A stretch of DNA of 64,000 nucleotides from JAKVAV01 sp047633195 (GTDB lineage: Bacteria; Bacteroidota; Bacteroidia; Flavobacteriales_D; Cryomorphaceae). The notes under the pieces are model-generated. The model ran no database searches, was not told the DNA's origin, and saw only the letters and a list, made by a program, of their open reading frames with translations. Both the position numbers and the translations under genes were made by a program. Positions within the stretch are counted from its first letter, which is position 1. The number at the start of each line of letters is the position of its first letter. Location: the NCBI GenBank assembly GCA_047633195.1, contig JBLIEU010000005.1:1-64000 (forward strand), given 5' to 3'. Below, piece by piece: positions 27,493-35,256 of the stretch.

Positions 27493-28043
27493 GACGCGTC
27501 TTTTTTAAGTGCTTGAATGAGACTATCTATTCGGGGTTCAAGTTCTGCTCGTTTTGTTCGTGTGAATTCGCTGCTCAATTTAAGGTCTTGCACTGAATTT
27601 TCAACGACTCCTACCGCTTTGCGCTCATCTGTAAGCATATCTTGAACGAGGATTGAGTCCAAAAGATTGTTTTGTAGATCGTGCTTGAGATCGGTCAACT
27701 GATTTTTGGAAAAATTGATCTCTTCCAGTGTCCGTTGATAATTATCCTTAAGTCCCTTCGACGGTTTTTTAAGCATTCGATAATCCGACATGAGGAGGGC
27801 GACATCTTGCGGCATTGTGTCCTTACTACTGGTGTATGCTGCCTGCACAAAAGAGATGTTCTCCGTAAATTTTTGACTTAGTTTAGAAAAGTCGGTTGTA
27901 TCTACCTTCTTGTGCATCAGGTCTAAGGTATCCAACCTTACTATTAACGAGTCTATTGTTACAATTTCATTATCAAAATTGGTTTGCTCACAGCCAGTAG
28001 CAATGAATGCAAGTCCAAATATTAATGCAATTCCTCTTTTCAT
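27489..28043 (-). CDS. Hypothetical lipoprotein
   Basis: A 184-residue protein with a lipoprotein signal (lipobox IATGC, Cys18). The mature part is almost entirely charged helix, with a likely coiled coil at about 95-180. I do not recognise the family. It sits between serS and the TPR gene with 4-nt overlaps: its ATG overlaps the serS stop (ATGA), and its TAA overlaps the proposed ATA start of the TPR gene. A joint envelope role with the TPR protein is suggested by this coupling only. Confidence 0.75.
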   Translation of the reverse strand: MKRGIALIFGLAFIATGCEQTNFDNEIVTIDSLIVRLDTLDLMHKKVDTTDFSKLSQKFTENISFVQAAYTSSKDTMPQDVALLMSDYRMLKKPSKGLKDNYQRTLEEINFSKNQLTDLKHDLQNNLLDSILVQDMLTDERKAVGVVENSVQDLKLSSEFTRTKRAELEPRIDSLIQALKKDAS

Positions 28044-29323
28044 TTTTTCTTTTCGATTTTTGAAAACCTAGTATACTCTTGCAATGCCTCAGGAATGACG
28101 ATTCCATCCTCTTTTTGGTTGTTCTCCAAAAGGGCTGCCATGATTCGAGGTAATGCCATGGCCGACCCGTTCAGCGTATGAACCAATTCAGTTTTTTTCT
28201 CCTCAGAGCGGTATCTGCATTTTAAGCGATTGCTTTGAAAAGTCTCGAAATTGGAAACTGAACTCACTTCGAGCCAGCGCTTTTGTGCAGCACTGTAGAC
28301 TTCGAAATCATAGGTGATAGCCGCGGCGAAGCCAAGATCTCCTCCGCACAATCGGAGAACACGGTAAGGCAGTTCAAGTTTTTTCAATAGTCCTTTCACA
28401 TGCTCAACCATCTCATCCAGCAATTTGTAGCTGTCCTCAGGTTTTGAAATTTGTACAATTTCGACTTTTTCAAATTGATGCAATCGGTTCAATCCTCTAA
28501 CATCTTTTCCGTAAGACCCAGCTTCTCTTCTAAAGCAAGGCGAATAGCCACAGTGCTTTATTGGTAGGTCGCTGGTGTTAAGAATAACATCTCTGTATAC
28601 ATTCGTAATGGGTACTTCTGCCGTTGGGATGAGGTATAGATCGTCTTCAGTGACATGATACATCTGTCCTTCTTTATCGGGAAGCTGACCGGTTCCATAC
28701 CCCGATTCTTTATTAACCATGAAAGGAGGAATAAGCTCCTCATATCCTGATTTATCTGCTTCATCTAAAAAGAAGTTGATGAGCGCACGTTGAAGTTTAG
28801 CTCCCTTCCCCATATACAATGGGAAACCTGCGCCCGTAATTTTTACTCCTGTTTGAAAGTCGATGAGTTTATAGTCGTCGGCTAAGTCCCAATGTGGCTT
28901 ACATTTTTCTCCTAAATCGGGAATTTCACCTTCACTGTAGATTTCCTCATTGTCATCTTCACTTTTGCCAGCAGGCACCAAATCATTCGGGACATTTGGT
29001 ATTTGGTACAAGACATTATTGAGCTCTTCTTCAAGAGCTGCAAACTCCTGCTTCATCCCTTGAGACTTGGCCTTGATTTCTGCCACCTTTGCTTTTGCCA
29101 CCTCAGCCTCATCCCTCTTTCCGCCCTGCATGAGGCTTCCAATTTCCTTGGATGCCTTATTCATTTCTGCTAAAAGAGCGTCAGATTCAGCTTGCTTTTC
29201 GCGTTTTCTCTTGTCTATATCCAAGGCTTCATCTACGAGATTTTTAAGGCTGTTGTCGCCTCTCTTTTCGAGTCTTTGAAGAATATCTTCCCTGTTTTCT
29301 CTGAGGATGTTTGTCTGCAGCAT
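28040..29323 (-). CDS. serS: Seryl-tRNA synthetase
   Basis: Class II synthetase charging tRNA-Ser. The N-terminal long coiled-coil arm (about 1-110) precedes the catalytic core. Motif 2 is FRREAGSYGKDVRGLNRLHQ near 262, and motif 3 is the NGSAMALPRIMAALLEN segment near 390. Its 427 residues are typical. ATG at 29323. A TAATTTTG -7 match at 29343-29350 gives a leader of about 15-19 nt. It heads serS-lipoprotein-TPR. Confidence 0.97.
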   Translation of the reverse strand: MLQTNILRENREDILQRLEKRGDNSLKNLVDEALDIDKRKREKQAESDALLAEMNKASKEIGSLMQGGKRDEAEVAKAKVAEIKAKSQGMKQEFAALEEELNNVLYQIPNVPNDLVPAGKSEDDNEEIYSEGEIPDLGEKCKPHWDLADDYKLIDFQTGVKITGAGFPLYMGKGAKLQRALINFFLDEADKSGYEELIPPFMVNKESGYGTGQLPDKEGQMYHVTEDDLYLIPTAEVPITNVYRDVILNTSDLPIKHCGYSPCFRREAGSYGKDVRGLNRLHQFEKVEIVQISKPEDSYKLLDEMVEHVKGLLKKLELPYRVLRLCGGDLGFAAAITYDFEVYSAAQKRWLEVSSVSNFETFQSNRLKCRYRSEEKKTELVHTLNGSAMALPRIMAALLENNQKEDGIVIPEALQEYTRFSKIEKKK

Positions 29324-29342
29324 TTGAATGATGATTGATCGT

Positions 29343-29350
29343 CAAAATTA
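29343..29350 (-). promoter_or_regulatory. Candidate -7 element for serS
   Basis: On the minus strand TAATTTTG matches TAnnTTTG, 19 nt before the serS ATG. The -33 TTG is not evident. Confidence 0.4.
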
Positions 29351-29386
29351 GGAATTAATACCCTGATTTCATCTTAGATATGGGCA

Positions 29387-29417
29387 TAAAAAAAGGGGTG
29401 ACGAACACCCCTTTTTA
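29387..29417 (-). terminator. Terminator after rplU-rpmA
   Basis: GGGGTG (29395-29400), loop ACGAA, CACCCC (29406-29411), with A-runs and T-runs on either side. On the minus strand it lies just downstream of rpmA and upstream of serS, separating the two transcription units. Confidence 0.85.
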
Positions 29418-29436
29418 TAATATGATCAGTGAAAGT

Positions 29437-29703
29437 CTAGTTTTGCTCGTTTGCCGGAACAATCGATACAAAAGACTTATCTCCTTGTCTTCTGCGGAAT
29501 TCAACTGTGCCGTCAGAAAGTGCGAATAGGGTGTGATCTTTACCCAATCCTACATTCACTCCAGGGTGGTGCTTCGTTCCGCGCTGACGCACAATAATGT
29601 TTCCTGCGATAGCGTGTTGGCCACCAAATATTTTTACTCCGAGTCGTTTACTTTGAGACTCACGTCCGTTTTTCGAACTTCCGACTCCTTTCTTATGTGC
29701 CAT
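29437..29703 (-). CDS. rpmA: 50S ribosomal protein bL27
   Basis: Ribosomal protein near the peptidyl transferase centre. It begins MAHKKGVGSSKNGRESQSKR and contains the diagnostic GGQHAIAGNIIVRQRGT. The 88-residue length is usual. The N-terminus has no cleavable extension of the Firmicutes type. It lies 6 nt downstream of rplU and is followed by an intrinsic terminator. Confidence 0.98.
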   Translation of the reverse strand: MAHKKGVGSSKNGRESQSKRLGVKIFGGQHAIAGNIIVRQRGTKHHPGVNVGLGKDHTLFALSDGTVEFRRRQGDKSFVSIVPANEQN

Positions 29704-29709
29704 GGTGTC

Positions 29710-30150
29710 TTAGTTTTTTTCTTCAGTTTGAGTTGATTGATCTTCTTCTTTTGGAGCTTCTACCTTCGGCGCTGCAACTTCTTTAGGGGTAGCTTCTGCT
29801 TTTGGCTCCTCTTTCTTGACGGCGGCTTTTTGGGCTCCACCGATAGAAATTCCGTCGATTGCGATTTTAGTCAACAATTGACGGTGTCCGTTTCGGGTCT
29901 GGTAACCTTTACGTCTTTTCTTTTTGAAGATAATGACTTTATCTCCTTTTAAATGCTCAACTATCTTTGCAGATACTGATGCACCTTTTACAGCCGGGGC
30001 GCCAACACTAATTTTGCCGTCGTTGTCGACTAACAAAACCTCGTCAAATGTCACCCTGTCTCCTGCTTTGTTAGGAAGACGGTTGACATAGACCTGTTGA
30101 TCTTTTGCAACTTTCATTTGCTGCCCCGCGATGTTTACGATTGCATACAT
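29710..30150 (-). CDS. rplU: 50S ribosomal protein bL21 with C-terminal extension
   Basis: The first ~103 residues are standard bL21 (MYAIVNIAGQQMKVAKDQQV, then KRRKGYQTRNGHRQLLTKI). About 40 further residues are a low-complexity tail rich in Lys, Glu, Pro and Ala, a kind of extension often seen in Bacteroidota bL21. It is first in the rplU-rpmA operon with its own promoter 43 nt upstream. Confidence 0.97.
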   Translation of the reverse strand: MYAIVNIAGQQMKVAKDQQVYVNRLPNKAGDRVTFDEVLLVDNDGKISVGAPAVKGASVSAKIVEHLKGDKVIIFKKKRRKGYQTRNGHRQLLTKIAIDGISIGGAQKAAVKKEEPKAEATPKEVAAPKVEAPKEEDQSTQTEEKN

Positions 30151-30192
30151 AACGTCTGATAAATGGGTTTATACTAATTCTAAAAAGGGCGA

Positions 30193-30222
30193 CGAATGTA
30201 CGTAGAAATCCTTTGGATGCAA
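30193..30222 (-). promoter_or_regulatory. rplU-rpmA promoter
   Basis: Minus-strand TTG (30220-30222), a 19-nt spacer, and TACATTCG (30193-30200), a one-base variant of TAnnTTTG. The leader to the rplU ATG is about 40 nt. The -33 element abuts the EamA stop region. Confidence 0.55.
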
Positions 30223-30227
30223 AGTTG

Positions 30228-31157
30228 CTAACCCCGATTGATTAAAAAGATTCCGGCAAGCATGGTTACGGCGCAAGCCACTTGGCTTGTAGCTAGTGTT
30301 TCGCCATCTGCCAAGCCCCAGATTATGGCGATAAGCGGAATGAGATAAGTCACTGAGGAAGCGAAAATGGTCGTGGTTTCTTTTACCATCTTGTTAAAGA
30401 TCATTAGAGCGATTGCAGTGCCTAAAATAGCTAGAATGGAAATGGCTCCAATGCCTGTCCAAGCTCCTTCAATTGAGTTTACCCTCGAAACGAAGTCAGT
30501 GGAAAGAAGAATGACTAGTCCAACTGGGCTTACCAATACGAGAGCCAATCCCGTTATCGCCACTGCTGATTCATTTTGAAGGTACTGTTTGATAATGTTT
30601 AGACTGATTGCATAGCAAACTGTTGCACCAACCACCAGCAGCGCATACCAAATGTTGATGTTGCTTCCATCTATTTGACCTGTGCTAAGAATGAGTCCAA
30701 TGGCGCTTCCAAGACCTACCAATACTCCAATTGCCTGAAGCAGCTTTATTCTCACTCCAAATGCTGCTAGGCCAATCAACATACTGAAAACGGGCACGAG
30801 GGCATTAAGCATTCCAGCTAAAGCACTTGGGATTTCAGTTTGAGCTAAAGCAAAAAGGAAAGCTGGAATTCCATTTCCAAAGACACCAACGGCCAATAGG
30901 TATTTGAACTTACCATTCTTTAACGTTTGAAATCTGTTGTAGATAATAGGCAGCATAAACATAGCCGCGAAGAGTATTCGCATGGCTCCAACTTGGAGTG
31001 GTGTGAACAGCTCTTGCCCGTCAGGCGTGAAAAGCCCACGTTTGATAAGGATAAAAGAACTCCCCCAAATTACGGCGGTGAAAAACAGCATTCCCCAATG
31101 GCGAAGTTCGGCAGGAGAATCTTGTGTCGGTGGTCGCTGTTTTGCCTTGGCTCTCAA
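30228..31157 (-). CDS. EamA/DMT-family transporter
   Basis: Drug/metabolite transporter-type exporter, 309 residues, ten helices in two EamA repeats. The first repeat has FTAVIWGSSFILIKRG near residue 27, and the second has AIALMIFNKMVKETTTIFAS near 240. The substrate is unknown. Start is TTG at 31157, since no ATG occurs upstream in frame; an internal ATG at residue 23 would cut into the first helix. The divergent lipoprotein promoter overlaps its 5' end. Confidence 0.88.
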   Translation of the reverse strand: MRAKAKQRPPTQDSPAELRHWGMLFFTAVIWGSSFILIKRGLFTPDGQELFTPLQVGAMRILFAAMFMLPIIYNRFQTLKNGKFKYLLAVGVFGNGIPAFLFALAQTEIPSALAGMLNALVPVFSMLIGLAAFGVRIKLLQAIGVLVGLGSAIGLILSTGQIDGSNINIWYALLVVGATVCYAISLNIIKQYLQNESAVAITGLALVLVSPVGLVILLSTDFVSRVNSIEGAWTGIGAISILAILGTAIALMIFNKMVKETTTIFASSVTYLIPLIAIIWGLADGETLATSQVACAVTMLAGIFLINRG

Positions 31158-31177
31158 AGGTGAATTGTGTATTTTTG
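31147..31177 (+). promoter_or_regulatory. Promoter of the HMA lipoprotein gene
   Basis: TTG (31147-31149), 20-nt spacer, TATTTTTG (31170-31177): a full match to the Bacteroidota sigma-A pattern. The ATG is 35 nt further on. The -33 lies within the first codons of the divergent EamA gene. Confidence 0.65.
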
Positions 31178-31212
31178 TCTCTGCAAAAGTCGTCCAATTA
31201 ATTGAACTTGAA

Positions 31213-31722
31213 ATGAAAATAAGGCTTAACAGTATTACCCGTCCTCTGTTTATGGTATCGCTGGTTATTCTAGGCGCATGCTCTGAATCAGATCAGGCTA
31301 TTGACGTTAAAACCAACCCTGAGGTAAATGTTACATTCACTGAAGTATCTGGCCCTTATGAAAAGTATTTAGCCAATATCGCCATAGACGGCATGGCTTG
31401 TGAGATGATGTGCGGCAGCAAAATAGCCGGAGAATTGAATGGTCTCGAGGGAGTCAAGAATACGGATATAGAGTTTAAGGGCGAAGGTCAAGTAAACTTT
31501 GCACTTGTTGAATTCGATGCCAATACCGTTAGCGAACAAGAGATGATTAAAGCAGTTCAAGCTATCGCCAACGGTCATTACAAAGTAAATTCAGTTGAAG
31601 TAAAGCACGTAGTAGCTGGGGCTCAAACTGAAGAAGAGGAAGAAAAGAAAGTAAGTGCATACAAGCCTGGTCTTCAGTATCAGATGCCCAATATATTTTC
31701 AGTCTTCACTCGCCTCTTTTAA
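31213..31722 (+). CDS. Heavy-metal-associated domain lipoprotein
   Basis: A 169-residue lipoprotein (lipobox ILGAC, Cys about 22). A ferredoxin-like HMA domain (about 45-135) carries the metal motif as GMACEMMCG, a CxxxC spacing rather than the usual CxxC. The following GLEGVKNTDIEF matches HMA strand 2. A Glu-rich linker precedes a short C-terminal tail. It probably binds Cu(I) or another soft metal in the periplasm. The open frame extends upstream but overlaps the EamA gene antisense; ATG 31213 follows the promoter. Copper supply to the haem-copper oxidase pathway is a speculative link to the next gene. Confidence 0.82.
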   Translation: MKIRLNSITRPLFMVSLVILGACSESDQAIDVKTNPEVNVTFTEVSGPYEKYLANIAIDGMACEMMCGSKIAGELNGLEGVKNTDIEFKGEGQVNFALVEFDANTVSEQEMIKAVQAIANGHYKVNSVEVKHVVAGAQTEEEEEKKVSAYKPGLQYQMPNIFSVFTRLF

Positions 31723-31746
31723 TATTTAGCAAAAGAAATTTTAAAC

Positions 31747-31771
31747 AACCCCTCCATTCGAGGGGTTTTTT
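31747..31771 (+). terminator. Terminator between the HMA lipoprotein and COX15
   Basis: AACCCCTC (31747-31754), loop CATTC, GAGGGGTT (31760-31767), then a T-run to 31771. It ends 18 nt before the COX15 ATG, so COX15 must have its own promoter or depend on read-through. Confidence 0.85.
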
Positions 31772-31789
31772 ATTTGTTTTAATTTTATC

Positions 31790-32827
31790 ATGCAGAGAAT
31801 TCTCTATCGACTTTCAATCGTTTCGCTCGTTTGCACCATGCTAGTGATGTTGGCAGGCAGCATTGTTCGTATGACAGGCTCAGGAATGGGGTGCCCAGAT
31901 TGGCCTCAGTGTTTTGGATACCTCATACCTCCAACTGATATAGAGACACTGTTTTGGTCTCCGTCTCGAAGTTTCGATAAGGGTAATATCATTATCCAAG
32001 ATGAGGCTTTACTAGTTGCCAATGCTGATTTTACTTCAGGAGAGGCTTTTCAAGAATCCAATTGGGAAGCCTACACCAAGCATGATTATGCCATTTTTAA
32101 CCCCTTTCATACTTGGGTAGAGTTTATCAATCGACTAATTGGTGCTTTCACGGGTTTGCCCGTTTTGGCTTTGGCGCTGCTTTCATTCAGCATGTTTAAA
32201 GAGGACATAATTATTCCAATTTTGGCATGGGTAGGTCTTTTTCTGCTTGTTTTTGAGGCATGGCTTGGAAAAGTAGTAGTCGATGGACATCTGGTGCCTC
32301 ATCAAATTACTTACCATATGTTTGGTGCCATTGGACTTGTCGCAGTCTTCATCTTTTTGGCAGTCAGGCTCAAATCAATGAATCTTACTTTTCAGTTGAA
32401 GAGAAACCGTACAACTATTCTTATAGGCGTTGTCGGTATTGTGCTACTCTTGATTCAGATATTCTTAGGAACCACCGTGCGCGAAGAAGTTGATGCCATT
32501 GGAAAGGACAACCTGATTACTGGCCCCGATTGGATTGAAAACTTTTCGATTATTTTTAAGTTTCATCGAACTTATTCGCTAGTAGTGATCGGTATGTTGG
32601 GGTGGTTCGCTATTAGGCTTATACAAGCTCACGCGATCTCTACGGGGCCACGTTTGCTCATTGCTTTCTTAATTGGAGAAGTATTGGTAGGGACTGGACT
32701 GGCCTATTTAGAAATGCCAGCAGCTTTGCAGCCTATCCATTTGATGTTTGCTGTTTTTGATTTTGCCTTAGCTCTTTTCCTGCTGCTATATTATCGCCGG
32801 AAAACGAGTATTGCCATTTTGGCTTAA
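31790..32827 (+). CDS. COX15/CtaA-family haem A synthase
   Basis: Membrane enzyme oxidising haem O to haem A for cytochrome oxidase. The 345-residue protein has eight helices. It has the N-terminal family motif RMTGSGMGCPDWPQCFG near residue 25 and the FINRLIGAFTGLPVL and FKFHRTYSLVVIG segments, whose conserved His would ligate haem. The QIFLGTTVREEVDA segment is also typical. The stop TAA overlaps the gldD stop on the other strand in TTAA. Confidence 0.92.
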   Translation: MQRILYRLSIVSLVCTMLVMLAGSIVRMTGSGMGCPDWPQCFGYLIPPTDIETLFWSPSRSFDKGNIIIQDEALLVANADFTSGEAFQESNWEAYTKHDYAIFNPFHTWVEFINRLIGAFTGLPVLALALLSFSMFKEDIIIPILAWVGLFLLVFEAWLGKVVVDGHLVPHQITYHMFGAIGLVAVFIFLAVRLKSMNLTFQLKRNRTTILIGVVGIVLLLIQIFLGTTVREEVDAIGKDNLITGPDWIENFSIIFKFHRTYSLVVIGMLGWFAIRLIQAHAISTGPRLLIAFLIGEVLVGTGLAYLEMPAALQPIHLMFAVFDFALALFLLLYYRRKTSIAILA

Positions 32828-33396
32828 TCTTTCCACTCCAATTCTTCCACAAATCTGTTGAGATCCTCTTTAATGAATTCAAGAACGGGATCAATCGAAT
32901 CAGGATTTGGACGTGCATTGAAATAGAGCGATCCTCTCAGAAAATGGTTTGTACTGTCAGTGAGGTATAGTTGAATGGGAGAAGCCACCTTGCCTCCTAG
33001 ATTATATACCAAACCGTAAACCGAACGAGAAGTGTCCGAAATTGCTTTCTCCCTTATCCTGTTGGCTTTTACTTGGTGCTCGTAGGTAAGTGCACGGGAT
33101 TCTTCAATTAATTCTCTTAGGTTTCCATTTACTTCTTTGTATGTGAAGTAGATCTTAGCGTCAAAACTCGTGTAGCTCAAATTGAACCAGCATTTTGGAT
33201 CGGTAGTCGAGGAGGTGTACTCGATTCTTCCATTCTCCGATAAAGGGAATTTGATGGGGCAATATTCAGGCTCTTTAACTCTGTAATTGGCTGCTGGAAG
33301 GTCTATGCGAAAGTATCCCAAAGGTTTTGGTGCAGGGGTGTCTTCGTTGCATGAAATTAGAAGGAGACCAAACAAAAGGGAGACTAGTTTTTTCAA
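32824..33396 (-). CDS. gldD: Gliding motility lipoprotein GldD
   Basis: Lipoprotein (LLLISC, Cys16) of the Bacteroidota gliding/T9SS-linked gene set, 190 residues. The family core PLGYFRIDLPAANYR follows the lipobox, and KCWFNLSYTSFDAKIYFTYK is recognisable. Start is TTG at 33396, overlapping the gldE stop as TTGA. In Flavobacterium johnsoniae, GldD is needed for gliding; its biochemical role is unsettled. Confidence 0.93.
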   Translation of the reverse strand: MKKLVSLLFGLLLISCNEDTPAPKPLGYFRIDLPAANYRVKEPEYCPIKFPLSENGRIEYTSSTTDPKCWFNLSYTSFDAKIYFTYKEVNGNLRELIEESRALTYEHQVKANRIREKAISDTSRSVYGLVYNLGGKVASPIQLYLTDSTNHFLRGSLYFNARPNPDSIDPVLEFIKEDLNRFVEELEWKD

Positions 33397-34739
33397 GACT
33401 TCTCTGTTTTTTCTTCGGTAGATTCCGTCACCGTAAGTTTAACCCGCTTGATTCTCCTTTTATCTGCCGCCTCTATTGTAAGGATGTAATTCTCAAATTT
33501 TAGTTTTTCGTTCTTCAACGGGATCTTTCCAACTTGTTCCAAAATAAATCCTGCCAACGTATCGGACTCACCCTTTGCATCTTCCCAATTCTCGCCGTCA
33601 AGATTTAGGATTTTGTACAGATCAACGAGGGGAGTCTTTCCTTCGAAAACGTAATTCTGTTCGTCTAGTTTTGAATAGAAAATCTTCTCATCGTCGAACT
33701 CATCCGTGATGTCACCAACAATTTCTTCTAAGATGTCTTCAAGGGTGACGATGCCTGAAGTACCGCCGTATTCATCTACTACCGTCGCCATGTGGACTTT
33801 CTTCTCCTGAAACTCCTTCATAAGATCATCGAGCTTCTTGTTTTCAGGAACGAAATAAGGCGGACGAACAAGAGGGAGCCATTGCAGATTGTCGGCATCG
33901 GCGTGAGGCAATAAATCTTTGAGGTAGAGGACCCCTTTTACTTGATCCAACGAGTCTTCGTAAATCGGAACTCTGGAAAATCCTTGCTGGAGCAGTTCGG
34001 CTAGCAATTCGGGAAAAAGGGTTCTTTGCTCGAATGCTACCACCTCGGTCCTTGGGGTCATAATTTGCTTTACATCTGTACCACCGAACCGCACGATGCC
34101 TCTTAGAATCTTTTCTTCGTCGGGAGTTGTCTCATCATCTTTGGTCAATTCCAGAGCGTGCTCCAGTTCATCAACTGAATAGTCTGCTCCGCGCTTTTTA
34201 ACCCGTTTATTGATAACGTTGGTACTAGTGATTAGTAAGGTGCTGAGCGGATAGAATATTTTACCAAGAAACTCCAGAGGCAAGGACATGAACTTACAAA
34301 GAGGCAAAGCATTGGCCGTAGCATAAACCTTTGGAATAACCTCTCCAAAGAGCAGCAGCAGGAATGTGATGCCTCCAGCCTGAATGGCAATCGCCACCCA
34401 TGCTTCGTAATCCTCAAAGTTGAAGGATGCTGAAACAATAAATGTAGAAACGATTACAATACCGATGTTCACGAAATTGTTGGTGATCAAGATAGTAGCA
34501 AGAAGTCTTTGAGGTCTGTTAAGCAAAGCTTGAATTCGATCGGACGCACTGGTTTTAGAGACTTCGAGCTCATTCTTTTCGTTTGGCCCAAGGGAGAAGA
34601 ATGCAACTTCAGAGCCTGAAATAAAGGCTGAACAAATGATGAGGAATATTGTCACAGCTACTGCTATCCATACCTCTAATGAGATAGGATTAAAAAGTGA
34701 CAGAAATAAACTCAGGGGCTCTATATTGGGAGGTTCCAC
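33393..34739 (-). CDS. gldE: Gliding motility-associated protein GldE (CNNM/CorC-like)
   Basis: Membrane protein of the CNNM/HlyC-CorC family, 448 residues. The DUF21 domain (about 20-205) has FISGSEVAFFSLGPNEK. A CBS pair (about 220-350) includes MTPRTEVVAFE and VVDEYGGTSGIVTLEDILEE, and a CorC_HlyC domain lies at the C-terminus. Homologues move Mg2+ or Na+. The call as GldE rests on its coupling to gldD and to ssb upstream. Start GTG at 34739. Confidence 0.92.
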   Translation of the reverse strand: MEPPNIEPLSLFLSLFNPISLEVWIAVAVTIFLIICSAFISGSEVAFFSLGPNEKNELEVSKTSASDRIQALLNRPQRLLATILITNNFVNIGIVIVSTFIVSASFNFEDYEAWVAIAIQAGGITFLLLLFGEVIPKVYATANALPLCKFMSLPLEFLGKIFYPLSTLLITSTNVINKRVKKRGADYSVDELEHALELTKDDETTPDEEKILRGIVRFGGTDVKQIMTPRTEVVAFEQRTLFPELLAELLQQGFSRVPIYEDSLDQVKGVLYLKDLLPHADADNLQWLPLVRPPYFVPENKKLDDLMKEFQEKKVHMATVVDEYGGTSGIVTLEDILEEIVGDITDEFDDEKIFYSKLDEQNYVFEGKTPLVDLYKILNLDGENWEDAKGESDTLAGFILEQVGKIPLKNEKLKFENYILTIEAADKRRIKRVKLTVTESTEEKTEKS

Positions 34740-34767
34740 TAAACTGATTTTTCAGATAGCAAGATAA

Positions 34768-35214
34768 TTAAAATGGTAAATCATCGGGGGCATCGCCAGA
34801 AGGTTGCGACTCATTTTGAGATTGGCCTGCAGCAGGAGGGGCTTGTTGTTGATTGTGAGCCTGTTGAGATTCATTTGAATCAGGCCTTCCGCCTATAAGC
34901 TGAAGTCGTTCCCCCACTATTTCTGTAGCATACCGGTCATTTCCTTCTGGGTCTTTCCAAGAGCGGGTTTGAAGTTTTCCTTCTATGTAGACTTGACGAC
35001 CTTTCGCGAGATATTTCTCTGCAATGTCCGCCAACTGACGCCAAACAGTCACACTGTGCCACTCAGTGTTTTCAACTTTCTGTCCGTCTTTGTTCGTGTA
35101 CGATTCTGAAGTAGCAATTCTAAGTCGAGCCAATTTAGCCCCACTTTCAAGAGTGCGTACTTCAGGATCCATTCCCAAATTCCCTAAGATGATAACTTTA
35201 TTTACGCCTGCCAT
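34768..35214 (-). CDS. ssb: Single-stranded DNA-binding protein
   Basis: OB-fold protein of 148 residues (MAGVNKVIILGNLGMDPEVR) protecting ssDNA and recruiting repair enzymes. A Gln/Asn-rich linker leads to the acidic tip DDLPF, which binds partner proteins. It lies between mutY and gldE on the same strand. Two -7 matches (TACATTTG at 35233-35240 and TAGATTTG at 35219-35226, minus strand) suggest its own promoter. Confidence 0.97.
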   Translation of the reverse strand: MAGVNKVIILGNLGMDPEVRTLESGAKLARLRIATSESYTNKDGQKVENTEWHSVTVWRQLADIAEKYLAKGRQVYIEGKLQTRSWKDPEGNDRYATEIVGERLQLIGGRPDSNESQQAHNQQQAPPAAGQSQNESQPSGDAPDDLPF

Positions 35215-35232
35215 AATTCAAATCTAAGAGTA

Positions 35233-35240
35233 CAAATGTA
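35233..35240 (-). promoter_or_regulatory. Candidate -7 element for ssb
   Basis: Minus-strand TACATTTG, 18 nt before the ssb ATG. A second match, TAGATTTG (35219-35226), lies closer to the start. No convincing -33 TTG is present for either. Confidence 0.4.
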
Positions 35241-35256
35241 ATTGATTTGACGTGGC

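Noticed and set aside
30982..31212. Longer start for the HMA lipoprotein
   Set aside because: The extension is antisense to the EamA gene and lies upstream of a strong promoter match; a lipoprotein signal begins at 31213.
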